Below, piece by piece: positions 19,154 through 31,200 of a stretch of DNA of 64,000 bases. Below the pieces are notes generated by a model. It was given only the letters and a program-made list of their open reading frames with translations. It was not told the origin of the DNA and made no database searches. Where the stretch lies: the NCBI GenBank assembly GCA_973895155.1, contig OZ316893.1, forward strand, positions 17,050,001 to 17,114,000, read 5' to 3'. Within the stretch, counting starts at the first letter, position 1. Every line of letters begins with the position of its first letter. The position numbers were made by a program, and so were the translations under genes. Source of the stretch: Marsupella aquatica (taxonomy: Eukaryota > Marchantiophyta).

Positions 19154-21866
19154 ATGTCTCGCTCAATTGTAATTACACGTGCTTGTACTGGAGACGTCGT
19201 CAACATCCCCGTGCAAGTCTCTGATGCTTACAAGCAAGTTAGTGAAACCTACCTTTCCGGGAGATTTGATTTGAGGATGAATGATATTGAGTCCATTGTT
19301 CCACAGGAATCGATGAGTGGAGAACTGCAACGGGCTGCGGCATTCGATGTAGATGAGGGAGTACGCTTTTGGCATATGAATGCCGGGCTTAGTTACACGC
19401 TTAATGTCAGACGTGTCGCTCCGGAACCAGCAGTTGGGAACATTCTTGTTGTTGTTGTTGACATATCTGACAGTGAAGATGGTGATGTTGCACCCACTCC
19501 TCCATCGTAGTACAAAGTTCTGGTTTTCGCTTTTGTTAAGGATGAGCCGGTGGCTACCTCCGGAGTTGGTCATAAAGACTACCGGAGGAGTGCGATGGAC
19601 GCCTTACTCAAGGCCACGGGACATAGTGAACTGTCAAGATTTATCTCGGCAGGGGACTTCCGGCATGAGCAAGTTCCTTGTTTGCCAGACAAGTACAACG
19701 GAAATGTTGTATTTGAACTGCCTCCCATTGAGGGAACGCTCTCCAAGGGATCTAGACTTTGTGACATGGACCGTGCCAAAGATTGTTACATTTGGACCCG
19801 AATTTTTCCGACAACTACGAACGTGCATCCAAAGAAACATTGGGAATTTGGTAAGGTTACATGTACCGGGTTCATCGAGTGCAGGAACAAGTCCTGTGAG
19901 TACTTTCAGCAAAAGAAGAGATGCAATGCAAAGGCCTGGCATGGTGCTCCTAAACTCAGTGGCCAGCACGTGGTGGGTTCGTTGATTGAAGAGGGTGGTG
20001 TAGTCTGTCACTATTGTGCGCAGATTCCTTTCTGTGTGAAGTCTTGCCCTGCTCGCTTGTTTTATATGTACCCTCAAGTCCTTCTTGATACAGAGACCTG
20101 TAGTCACATGTCTCGGCTCGCAGTTCATATAGGCGAGCATAACCATCCGAGTAGGAAAGTTTTCTCGAGGAGCGCTGAGAAGATAGCTGAGGATTTGATA
20201 AGAAAAAATCATGAAGCCAATCCTCTAGCAAAGTTGGCTGGTATTTTGAATTCCGCAAACGGTTTGCTCGTGAAAGCTCTTTGCGAAAACATCGACGACA
20301 TAGTAGATATTGAAGAAACGGAGATTTGGAAGTCTCTCATGGTACTGTCTACCCTCCAGAAATTTGCATCGCTTTGTCAAAGCGTTCGAATGGACCAGGC
20401 TGGTCGTGGTGAGTTAGATTTCCTAGCTCGGATGCAAAAATCAAATAACATTTCTTTCCTCCAAAGGTACCTCCTGCCGGGTCAGGGTTGTGTAGCAGAT
20501 AGGCCCCATGTATTCAAAACGACAGTCAAGGGTCATGGATCTGGTGTAGATCTTCTCCGGCAGATGCAACCCGACGGAAGATTGGAAGGAGCTTGGGTGA
20601 GTTTTGATGTGATGAAGCGAGTGACAACTGACTGGTTTACTTTCAGTGCACACGTTTATGATCACAACTTCCGAGCTCTTTGTACAATCTTCACATGCGA
20701 ACTAAAAGCTGAAGACACGGACTCCTTTGAGAAAGTGTGGAGAATTATGATTGAGGTTTGTAAGGAAAATGGGTTACAAGACGTTGTCATTCAAGGTTTT
20801 ATGGCTGACAATGCTCAGGCTGGATGGATCGCCGTTCGCAATGTCTTTTTTGGAGGGCACCCAGACCCTGAACGTGAACGCTCTGATGCATTTCACTTTT
20901 ACCAATCTTTCCATTGACACTCTACAGAAGGAGTTTTGGAGGGTAAGCAACCAGAACATCGACAACTATGGGAGAAACTGCGGAATGCTCCAACGTTCGT
21001 TGCGGCGTATCGAGTTTCGAGGAAGATCATGTTGTGGTAGCAAGCAGGAAACTGTGTCCCAGGAAAGCTGATGATGTTGTAGAGTTGGATATCTTGGTGG
21101 GTTGTTCGATGGCGTCAATGGGGGAATTTCATTCGTGTGGTAAGTTTTCCTGATGCGTTTATTAGTCAAACCTCAGTGTGTTTATACTAGCGCCAGGCGT
21201 TGCTTTAATTTTCACTCAGAAAACCTTCAAACTTTACAGAAAACAAAACTTTTACCGATAAACCTTCTTTTATTATCTCCTACTCATTGCTAGCGCTTGG
21301 CGCTGCTTATACAAAAGAAGTAAATTTTGTCTGGACGGGTTTTATTGTAGAGCAAAAGTGCAGAAGAAAGTGCGCTCATTCCAAACTGTACCGGGTCAGA
21401 GTCAAGGCACGCCTCCATGAAAGCATGGGCTACCAAAAAATGGTGGGTCTCTTTGAAGCATGCAAAGTTGATCAAAATTGAGCTCTGTCACAAGTTGTGG
21501 GTTACAGCGCATATCGGAAGGGACTCAATAGAGGGAAGGGGCCAACTATCTGGGAATTAGCATTCCGATCCGCGGACCAATCTGGTTCACCCAAGTTATT
21601 TGAAGAAGCAACCAACATGATTCTTTCCAACGCTGCTGATTTGGATCTGGAGAGGAGCTCTCCTCTGAATGGAGATATTGTCACAAAGTCAGTTAAGAGG
21701 AAGGGACTCGCAACTAGGATTGTCTCGCCACAAGACTCCCATCGGCATGACACCATTCTCATCACTACACCAAATACTCGAGGGTTCAAATGGAAGAATC
21801 TCAACAACACTGCCTTCACTTCCTTTCCTGCAAATGTAACAGATCCCATAGTCGACCTCGGCGATA
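19154..21866 (+). pseudogene. Mutator-like transposase, N-terminal and DDE part
   Basis: Starts at ATG 19154 (MSRSIVITRACTGD). After an acidic N-terminus comes a WRKY-GCM1-type zinc finger: CHYCAQIPFC, SCPARLFYMY and HIGEHNHP (about 20000-20150). Then the DDE region: GAWVSFDVMKRVTTDWFTF (first D), VYDHNFRALCTIFTCEL, GFMADNAQAGWIAVRNVFFGG (second D), followed by FHFYQSFH. A GT-AG intron (21140-21350) carries two palindromes. The downstream exon (about 21351-21866) continues to an acidic serine-rich end, with a frame change near 21500-21550. Stops in frame: TAG 19508, TGA 20915, TAG 21038, TAG 21080. The SWIM-finger C-terminus lies beyond element B at 38921. The intact enzyme would cut at the TIRs and reinsert with a 9-bp TSD; this copy cannot encode it. 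Confidence 0.75.
21140..21350 (+). other. transposase intron with two palindromes
   Basis: Donor TGTG|GTAAGT, acceptor TTTATTGTAG|AGC. Splicing joins WGNFIRV to a basic exon in phase 0. Two palindrome copies are inside: 21189-21204 (agcgccaggcgttgct) and 21292-21307 (agcgcttggcgctgct). Confidence 0.6.
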
Positions 21867-21871
21867 GCGAC
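21867..21871. repeat. 5-bp TSD of element B (left)
   Basis: GCGAC, repeated exactly at 38916-38920. Removing element B and one TSD (17,049 bp, divisible by 3) restores the transposase frame. Confidence 0.85.
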
Positions 21872-22222
21872 TGTGACGCCGCCGGTACCGCGAGTGATTC
21901 GGTCTAACTACGCTCAGCACGCGCGTTAGGAGTGTCTTAGGCCGCTATTATTAGCATAACGACAGTATTTAGGTAATCATTATGGGTAGGACATCATTAG
22001 GCAATAAGGGGGAATTCAGGTTCGGACTGGGGGCGGGTCGCTATTCGCACACCCGGGTTACGAGCGTGGAGGGGCCCCTCCCTCGGGTTCGTATAACGAA
22101 CTTAAGGAAGCGGCCATTGACACGCGTTGACTCAGACCGGCGGAGTGGCCGGTACACCACAAGCGTGAGCGGTTCAGCCTATGGGCGTCGAGGAGACGTC
22201 AGAGGATCGACAAGCCCTCAAG

Positions 22223-22230
22223 GTATAAAA
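22223..22230 (+). promoter_or_regulatory. TATA box of element B
   Basis: GGTATAAAAAGGGAGCC about 350 bp inside the left end, and about 210 bp before the gag-like frame opens. Its placement suggests an internal RNA polymerase II promoter. Confidence 0.5.
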
Positions 22231-22436
22231 AGGGAGCCAACCCTTTGTAGTGCACCAGTCCATCAGTCCACGCGCCAGCTTCGACCCGAGCTCTCTCGTT
22301 CGCTCTAAGTCGCCACTACTATCTCCTCTGAATGTCGCACACGATCCTCTCCAGCTCGGCCATTCGATTCTGGACGCAGTTCCTATCTACCGAAAGGCAC
22401 TTGGCCGACTCATTGAAACCCGCCAACCCGCGCTGA

Positions 22437-23146
22437 TACAAAATCGAACGCGAGTATGAGAGAGCCATCCGCCTAGCAGGACGACACCACTACATCCTTA
22501 ACTTTGACTACCCGTCTCAGAGCAAGCTTTACCGACCAGCAGAAGTATCTAGGTACTTCTTCAACGGAGACAAATATATCGGGTTCTGGGAAGCATTGCT
22601 TCGGCTTCCGGACGAGGTCTTCAATATCCCGGGTACGATTGACTTGCAACGACATCACTTCGACCACATCCCTGCTCAGGTTCGGGCTATCATCAACAGC
22701 GAGTCCAACACTACCCGTTCGACAAGGTCGTCTGCACTCACTTCGAAGAACTTCTACCAGCACCTACAGAGCTTCAGTGGAACTCGGCCATCAACCAATA
22801 TGACCAACTCAGCCGTACCCGTACCCATACAACCTCAGGTTCAGCTTCAGCTTCAGCCTCAGCCTCAGCCGCAGCCTAGCCAAACCCCACCACCGATCGC
22901 CCAGCCAGCACAAGTATGCTCCGTCATCAACGCTGTGGATCTTAGCGATGACAACGAGGCTACCCCACCCTTGACCAGGCGGCCCAGAGGAACAAGCGCT
23001 CAGGGGGCAGACACTATATCGTCCCCACCCCCTGCTCTGACCCCAGGAGCGGCCCCGACAGACAACATGGTGACCGTGGCCGACCCGGGCCCGTTACTAA
23101 CGGCAGTGGCACTACCCAGGCCCGATCGGGAGGATGGGGAGGTGTC
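22437..23146 (+). CDS. element B gag-like protein, N-terminal part (interrupted by Gypsy)
   Basis: Open frame from just after a TGA at 22434. Early residues KIEREYERAIRLAGRHHY and RLPDEVFNIPG, then a Q/P-rich run (QLQLQPQPQPQP), then QVCSVINAVDLSDD. Element C has the matching QVCPVINTE in the same place. The frame continues after the Gypsy element at 36535 (EDGEV-SPSPSQSRGKKRKES across one TSD copy), so the gene was open when the Gypsy element inserted. No ATG was found at the beginning of the frame; the start may be spliced or lost. Confidence 0.55.
23142..23146. repeat. 5-bp TSD of the Gypsy element (left)
   Basis: GTGTC, repeated exactly at 36530-36534. Confidence 0.9.
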
Positions 23147-25012
23147 TGTTAAACGCCAACTTTGACCTTGCGATTAATGGCCGTTTAACTACCTTCTCCT
23201 CAGTAATCTCGTTTAAACGATTAACCGACCTTCGAGAGGCGGCACTCCTTCTATCTCGACACAGTCCCTGTAAGTGAATCCGACCAAGTGCTCTTGAATG
23301 TCGAGTTCCGTCTTCCACTTCTTAGGTACTTCAGCCTTGACCAACACTAACCCCTCTCTATACACAATCTCAATGAACCCACACCACTCGCGGTAAGTGA
23401 TCAAGCAAATCGGAATGTTCTCGTATAGTGACTGACGGGAAATAAGATGGGTGCCAATAGAACAGATCCACAGTTCCAGTGATCTTAAGGTAATCAAGGA
23501 GCAAGACTTGTCGTCACTGCTGTCTGCGTTCATGGTTTTTAGTAGCCGTGACCTGATTAAGTCCGGCTGTCCTTTGAATCAGCCTGCCTGGCAATTGATT
23601 TCCGGATTGTGTGGGTGACTATGACAGGGTTACCCTAAGCAAGTACCCCAGTATCACGTTTACCCTTGTATGATGGAGGTGTATGACGACCAGTGTATCG
23701 CCTTCAAAACACACTATCTCCAACCAGACACCGCTTCTCACTAGCTGTCTGTTCAACCTATACCTTGAGGCGCTGGCCCATAAGGTTCTGGTTCGCAATG
23801 AGACGATATTCATTCATCGTTGCGATTAACGAGTAACGACTTGCTGCATAAGGCAAATTCCTTCTCTCTCTCTCTCTCTCTGATTTGACGTTCTCATTCA
23901 CTGCTCAAGTGCGGACTTCACTCTGTTGCATTCATTCCAAACTCTCTCTTTATACTCAAAGACTACTCAACTGAGTAGGGACACTATTACAAAATTGCTG
24001 GCATTCCTAAGGTGAGCGGAGCCCTACCTTGCCCCAGACTTCTAGCAAAAAGTGACAGAGCGCCTAGCGCTCCACAGCCTCTAAATACCTATGCTTCGTG
24101 TCCGTCTCTGCCAGAGGCCTCTACTACTTCTTGGGGTGCACCGATTACAGTTGGACGACTCGCGCCTCCTCTTTGATCTCCTTCGCTCGTTCATCAAGAA
24201 CGCTAACTAATGCCTACTAGAACGATGAGTGGAAGCCAAGAACTGCTGATTACTATGTCAAGAAGTTTTGTCTTCCTGGTTACTGAACTGTGCAACGGCC
24301 TCCTCGATTCCCTTCGGTTGCGCCTGATCCGGAAGCTTCCGGACTCCCGATTGTTAATCTTGCCATATGTGCCTCGACCTCCTGAATTCTGTCATCTTCC
24401 TTGGGGTTGCTCGGTTCGCCGGCCACGATTACTTGTTTGGCGGTGATTAATCGCCACATAATCCGCTGATCGTGGCTGTTACCCCGTCTTAGCAGCAGAT
24501 TCCATTTCTTCTGCATGACCTTTCTACAGAGTTCTTTGATGGCCTCGCCGGTGGTGAATCGTTGGCGGAACTCTTCGCCCTTCATTCCGAACAATTGTTG
24601 CCCCGCCGCATCCCATACACGACAGCTTCCTTCTTTGATCCAAATAGTGAACATGAACATAGGCACTCCTTCTCCTAGCGACTTACACTCATGAGCTAAC
24701 CGATTCCTGCTAACGGGGGTTCCTATATTCGCCCCCCCTTGCCTTCTCTGTCGAGCTCTTGTGCCTAAGGCACATACTCTGCCATCTGCTAGTAGGCCAT
24801 CGCAGCCTTCATAGCAGAACTCGACTCCTACACGACCGTTAATCGAGATGATCGTCGCCTCCCCTACTTCCAGCCTTTCTATCATCTCCACAAAATGAAT
24901 AACCGCTGGTCCTTGCTTACTACTTCCTAAATACTCTTGGTTGACCTCTAGTTGACACTTCTAAACCTAAAGAAAAACTATAATATCGCCGGTGTAATTT
25001 TTATCGTTTACA
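23147..25012 (-). repeat. Gypsy 3' LTR (about 1,866 bp)
   Basis: TGTTAAACGCC ... CGTTTACA. It contains a (CT)n microsatellite at about 23863-23881, shorter than in the other LTR (about 35372-35398). LTR open frames are not convincing genes. Confidence 0.93.
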
Positions 25013-25024
25013 TTCTCCTTTGCT
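25013..25024 (-). other. Gypsy polypurine tract
   Basis: Minus-strand CAAAGGAGAA directly before the 3' LTR start TGTAAACG. Confidence 0.75.
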
Positions 25025-25089
25025 TACCTACGGATTCGTCCTCGATATCCGTTATGCTTGGTATACATTGGGGACCAGTCGTCACCGGT

Positions 25090-26937
25090 CTACTTTACTC
25101 CCCTACCCTCGCTAACATTGGTCGTCCTGGTTGGAGTTATCGGAACTCTACTCTGTGCCTTCAGCTTCCTCACTTCGGATTTTAAATCCAAAATTGATCG
25201 TTCCTTATCTTCCAGTTCTTGCAAAAGCTGATCGTTCTCTGTCCTCAGCTGCTCGAGTTCCTTGGTCTGTTCAGTGATACTCTCCTCTCCAGTGCCCTGT
25301 AGCTTCACCGTGGCTTCTAACTCAGCAATTTTCCGCTTATAGTCGTCTTCTGTGATTCTCCAATTCTCCGATACTTCATAGTGTTTTCTTCCGAGCTTCC
25401 CCAGTTGCTCCTCCAGTAGGGCTTGTTTGTTCAGATCCTCCGTGGGGTCCCCTTTGACTGCGGTGGTTTGCTGGAGTTGGGTTTCCAGACCCTGGAGCTT
25501 TTTCTTCAATTCCTCCACCCTCTGGCGTTCCACTGCCCATTCACCGGCTGTTCTGCGTTGCTTTGCTGCTTCATCCTTGAGTTGCGATTGCAATTCTTCT
25601 ATTTCCTTGAGTTTCTCGTTATCCTCCCTTAGCTATGAATTGATCTTTTGGCTATCTGCTTTGACTGTGGCTATGGCTGCTCCGATGGCGGTGACAACCT
25701 CCTGGTAATTTGTCGTTAGTCCCCCTGGACATAACCCTTCTATTCCTAGGTAATCAGCCAATTCCTGCGTGGCTGCCTCCTCATGCCTCCAGCCTCTTCC
25801 TATGGTTGTCAGTCGATCCTTATCTGCTATTAGCTCTTTGTTATGATTTAGTAACTCCTTGATGGTCTCCTCGGCCTCCACTGCCCATTTATCTGCCTCC
25901 TCCTTCCCGGCTAAGTCCTCGGCGATTTCTTCTTCTCGCTTGTTCCACTCCAAGTGTACTAGCGAACTCGTTATTCCCTAATAAATGGCTAATTGACTGG
26001 CGATTTGTCCGATCATGACTGTAAAGATGCTATCTTTTTGCACTGTGCTGATCTTCTCTTTCAATACTTTGATCCCCAGCTTCTCCCATAATTGTTGATC
26101 ATCACCTTCTTTTACGGTTGAGAGGGCGTACTTGAGGTCGTTGTCATCAATGGGCGCTGTCCTATAAGCCTTGGTTTCTGCTCGCATTTTGTCTTCCTCC
26201 GCTGGTTCCTAACCCTCTGATTCTGACTCCTTCTTGGTCGGTGTTGGATTGGTTTCTTTCCTCTTGGTGGTGCACACTGGTGATGCGTCCCCCTCTTGCT
26301 CTTTGTTGGCTGCTTCCTCTTCTGGCAGGGTGCCCTCCTGCTTCTTGGCTCCCTCACTCCTCGTTGGTTGGTAAATGGTAGTTGCTGATTCCGTTTTTCC
26401 CCTGTCTTCCCCTGTAAGCTAACTCTCGATTAGCACTTGGAGATGCGACTCGATCTCTACTGGCAGGTTGCTTTTACTGCTGATTAATCGTTTAGCTCGC
26501 TTGATGGCTGCATGAAACCCTTCGTGGAAAAAGGCCGACCAATCCTTTTGCTTCCCGTCTCCCTCTACAATTTTAATCATAAATCGAGGATATTCTGATC
26601 TGGGCCTCTTCCAATGTAATGCATGGGTTACGAATTCGAGCCTTTCCTTGATTTTCTCATTCGTGCAATGCTTGGTCGGATAGCCCCTGTTGTCGTCTAC
26701 GTCCTTGTGTTGTGGAAATGTGGTAGGTTGCCAAGTTTTCCCCATCCATTTCTTGATCTCCGCTCCTTGCTTTGGCAGTTTGAAAAGCTCCTGAAGCTTT
26801 CGAGGATTTGTCTTAATGACTTGGCCCCTACATATTCCCTGATTTTCGGTGGGTTTCCACGTGGTGATGAACTCGCTGTAGTCCTTTGCTTGTAGCTTCG
26901 TGGTTTGATTCCACTTTAGTTTCACGAATTTCTCCAA
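25090..26937 (-). pseudogene. Gypsy extra ORF, coiled-coil part, downstream of integrase
   Basis: One frame of about 615 codons interrupted only by TAG at 26419, 26209, 25978 and 25633, and ended by TAG at 25090. The N-terminal third (KLWNQTTKLQ-like start, PTKHCTNEKIKERLEFVTHAL, FHEGFHAAIKRAKRLI) is globular; the middle is K/E/T-rich; the last 290 residues are a long heptad-patterned coiled coil (QTKELEQLRTENDQLLQELE). No enzyme motif is seen. The function is unknown; a structural or RNA/particle-associated role is only a guess. It is in sense with pol. Confidence 0.6.
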
Positions 26938-28283
26938 TCCTTGTGTCTGTAGAAATTCCTGTGTGCTTGTCCGCGCATAGTTTGCAATATCTGTGGCCCC
27001 ATTCTCTCAAATTTCAAAACATGACTTGTTTCCCCTGGACTCGCCTTTGCAGCGCGCGTCGCCTTCCCGGTCCTACTTTTTGCTTCTTCTTCTGGTTCTT
27101 CTTCTTCTTCACTGTCGGATTCTTCCGGTTCTTCCTCCTCGTATGTGACTATTTTGCTCTTTCCCCTTACGGATCGCACCTCCCTCATCGTTGGCGGCTC
27201 AAGTTTAATCGTTTTGGCTGCCCCCTTGCGGTTCCTCTTGGTCCTAGAAGGAGTCGTTTCCTATATTATCGCTGTGGTGACCGCCGTGATCGCTTCCGTG
27301 GGATCCGGGTTGGCTAACAATTCTACCATGGTCAGCTTCCGTCTCCCTTCTCGTTGAAGTTTGTTCAGCTGGTTTCCCTGTTGTTCTTCTGTCTGCTCGG
27401 CCGCTTGCTCCGTTAGTGCCTCGATTACTGATTCGGTTTGTGTCTCTAGGATTGGCTCCTCGGCGGGCCCCTGCCCTTCCCTTTTGGCTGTAGTTTCCGA
27501 GAGATGGTCAGCCGCTGAAGGTCCCTGACTCACGATCTCTTGATCATCTTTGGGGTTGCTCCTTTCCCTTTCCGCTGACTCGGAAACTTCCAGCTCCATG
27601 CCCTCTGCTGTTGTCGGCCCTTCTCCCTCTGTGTGCGTGGGGGTTGGTGTCTCCTCCATCGCCGGGGTTTCGAGTAGTTCGCTGATAGTAATGCGCTTCC
27701 TCGGTTTATCGTCCTCAAACTTGTTTGATCATTTCAGCTTCAACGTCTTCATGCCCACCGGTAATGTGTAATGCCTATTACCGACCCTCGACCATTCGAA
27801 TTTCACCTCGCGCTGATAGCCACTCCACTCGGGGTTCTCTCGTAATCTCCTTGCCAGTCGGAAATAGGGTTTTTGGTTTAACAGTTCTTTTGCGGATGAT
27901 GGTGCTCGCCCTTTGGATTCTAGTGTATCCTGAACTTCTAGTATAACATGTAATTTTCCCGTGGAGTAGTCCTCAATACAGGGTATCGAGTTGGGTCCTA
28001 TCAAAATCCGATCTGCAATCCATGTGGAAAAGGGTCCGTGTGTACATCCTACAATTACTACTCTATAAGGAAACCTTCTCCTCCTCTCTTCCTGGCCTTT
28101 GGGTAATTTGTGCTTCCAATCGTGGATCTGAAAGATTTCAGATAGGTCCTCCTCCGCTAGAACCACTGACTTGATTTGACCTGATTCCGTTGGTTTGTTT
28201 GATGGAATGGTTCCGTTCATGTAATCCTCTAACGGGTACCCCTTGATCGTTAGTTCTCGTCCTTGTTCATTGGTGCTTTCTAC
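26922..28283 (-). pseudogene. Gypsy extra ORF, first part, following integrase
   Basis: Same frame as pol beyond a TGA at 28284. It holds a globular segment (DWKHKLPKGQEERRRRFPYRV, GKLHVILEVQDTLESKG) and then an acidic, E/T/P-rich disordered region. In-frame breaks: TGA 27729, TAG 27261, TGA 26922. A frame change links it to the coiled-coil part. No known domain is recognised. Confidence 0.5.
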
Positions 28284-31200
28284 TCATCGTAGTGTGTCAC
28301 GTGTGGTGGTCGCGACTAGCTTCTTTGCGTGTGCTAAGGGTCGTTCCTTGTTCTTGGCGGTGAGTGCCCCTCCGGTGGCTTCCGTAGATTCTTGATCGGG
28401 GTTCACGCTGATACAGGCTACCATTCTAGTGGGTAGCTCGTACCCTTCTCCATCCGCTTGATTCTCGTTAGGTGGTGCTGTCGGCAGTTGATAGCTGTCG
28501 TCGTCCTCGTTGAGTGCTGGTACCGTATCGGAGTCGTTGCCGACTTTGCTTTCCCCTGGGTAGTCGTTAACCGTATCCTCTACTTCTCGTAAGTACACGT
28601 CGTTCCTTACGTGGTACGACTTCATCTTATTCCCGTTCACCCGCTGTTGCTCGCTCCCATCCTGGCTGGTAATTTCAAAGGTTCCGTTTCCCCACGCCTT
28701 GAGGACGGTAAAGGGTCCTTCCCATTTAAGTCTCAACTTTCCTTTTTTTATTCGTGCCCGCTTTCGGCACCACAGTACTAATTCCCCCTCCGTGAACGTG
28801 GTTACCTCCCGTTGATTGTCTATTTGTCGCTTGCGTTGTCCTTGTACATACTCTAATCGTTCTTCTGCCCTTCTCCGGGTTTCGGTAACCTCCAATAGTG
28901 CTTTTAACCGTCTAGTTAAACACGGGTTCTGATTTATGTCGTATCTCGCTGCGATTTGCAAACTAGGTAATTCGTAGTCTGTCGGCATACGGGCCTCAAC
29001 TCCAAACATTAATTGAAAAGGGGTGTGGCCCGTGGTTACCTTATATGCCGTGCGGAATGCCCATACTGCCGCCGGCAACTGAACGTCCCAATCGTTTTGC
29101 TATTCGTTAACCACTTTCCGTAAAACGTTGAGTAAGACTTTGTTTGTTGACTCCGCTTGCCCGTTACACTAAGGGTAATAGGGAGTCAAAAACCGATGGC
29201 TTATATGGTAATTATCCGTCAGTTCTTGGATAACCTTGTTCAGAAAATGTGAACCTTGATCGCTCACTAGCTCACCTGGTAATCCGTATCTCGTGATGAT
29301 GTTCTGGTACAAGAACTTGGCTGTTACTCGGGCAGTGTTCTCCCGAGTTGCGACTGCTTCCACCCATTTTGTGGTATACTCTGTTGCTGCTAAAATATAC
29401 TGGTTCTGACTATATCTGGAAGATGGAGTGATGGGTCCTATGAAATCTAGTCCCCATTTCTGAAAAATATAAGGGGCGATTATAGGCCTGAACTCCATGT
29501 TTTCCTTTATAGGTCCTGTACGCTGACACAGGTCGCACGTTTTTACAAACTCCCGGGTGTCTTTATGGACAGTTGCCCACCAACGTCCTTGCTGAAGAAT
29601 CTTCCTCAGGGTGATCTCGGTGCCGAAATGTCCCCCTCCTAGTCCTTCATGTGCCGCGATTAAGGCTTCTGTCCGTTCTTCCTCCAGAACTACTCTACGT
29701 AGTATGTCATCAGGCCCCTGGTAATAAAGCACGTGGTTGATCAAGGTGTAGGGTCTTGCCTTATAGGCGTAGACCTTCCTTTCCTTACTGGACAACCCCT
29801 CGGGGAATACCACTATGCGTAAATACCTTTCTAATGCTGGTTCGTCATCCAAGGTCACTAGATTTACAGGATGCCTTTCCTTGGCGTCTTGAAATAGCTC
29901 CATATCCGGTAATTGATCGTCTTCTTCCTTGCCTATCTCTCCTGATTCGAGTCTACTCAAATAATCGGGTATGACATGGGTTTTCCCGGGTTTATAAATG
30001 ATGGTGTAATCAAACTCAGCTAATAACAAAATCCATCTTGCAATTCGGCCCGACAGCTGTGGTTTGTTTACTAAGTTGACCAAGGCATTATGATCTACAT
30101 AGAATATGAATCGATTCCCAAGTAAATAATGCCTAAATTTCTTTACTGCAAATATCATGGCTAATGCTTCCCTCTCAGTCGTGGTGTAGTTCCTTTCATG
30201 CACGTTTAACAGTCTACTGGCATAGTATACTGGTAAATTGATACCTTGTTCTCCCTTCTGTGCTAACACTGCCCCCACCGCCACCAGAGAAGCATCTGTA
30301 TGTAGATGGAACTCCCTCTTCCAATCTGGCTCCTTGAGTATGGGTGCATGGCACAACCGGTCCTTGATTTCTTCAAACGCTTTCTGACAGTCGTTGTCCC
30401 AAGTGAACGTTTGATGGTTACCCGTTAATCGTGCCAACGGGGCACTGATTTGGGAGTAACTCTTGATGTAACGACGATAGAAACCTCCACTTCCTAGGAA
30501 CCTTCTGACTTGAGTTGCACTATTGGGAACTGGCATCTCTTTAATGATTTTTATCTTATCTGGGTCTACTAACAAGCCCTGTTTACAAACTATGTGTCCT
30601 AATATCTTGCCCGATGGTACAAAGAAGGTGCACTTATCAGGGTTCAGGCTGACTCCCCCTTCCCTACATCTTAAGAGGCATAATCTGAGATGACCTATAT
30701 GTTGCTCTTCCTCTCCGTATATGGTGAAGTCACCTAGGAAGATTTGCATAAACTGATTCAAATACTCATGAAATAACATCATCATTAATCGCTGGAATGT
30801 ACTAGGCCCATTGCATAATCCAAAGGGTAATACGAGACACTAGAAAGCGCCCCATTCCGTAATGAAAGTGGTCAGCTCCCTTGCTTCTGTGGCTAACCGG
30901 ACCTGACTGTACCCGCTGTACCCATCTAAAAATGAGTAAGCTGACTTTCCTGCTACCACATCCAAAACTGCTTCTAGAAAGGGTACCGGAAAAGGGTCTT
31001 TTATGGTCGTTGCGTTTAATTTTCTGAAATCAATGCAGACTCTTAACTTCCCATTTTTCTTAGGTACTACGACTATCGGGGATAGCCACGTATAACGCTT
31101 AACAGGTTCAATGAATTTGGTATCAAGGAGCCTTTGGATTTCTTCTTTTACCTTTTCCGCATAGTTGGGGTTCATCCTATATCGTTGTGTCTGCACCGGT

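Noticed and set aside
24058-24072. GAGCGCCTAGCGCTC in the Gypsy LTR as another copy of the dispersed palindrome
   Set aside because: Arms are GAGCGC/GCGCTC around CTA rather than AGCGCC/GGCGCT, and the matching place in the other LTR (about 35577) has lost the symmetry.
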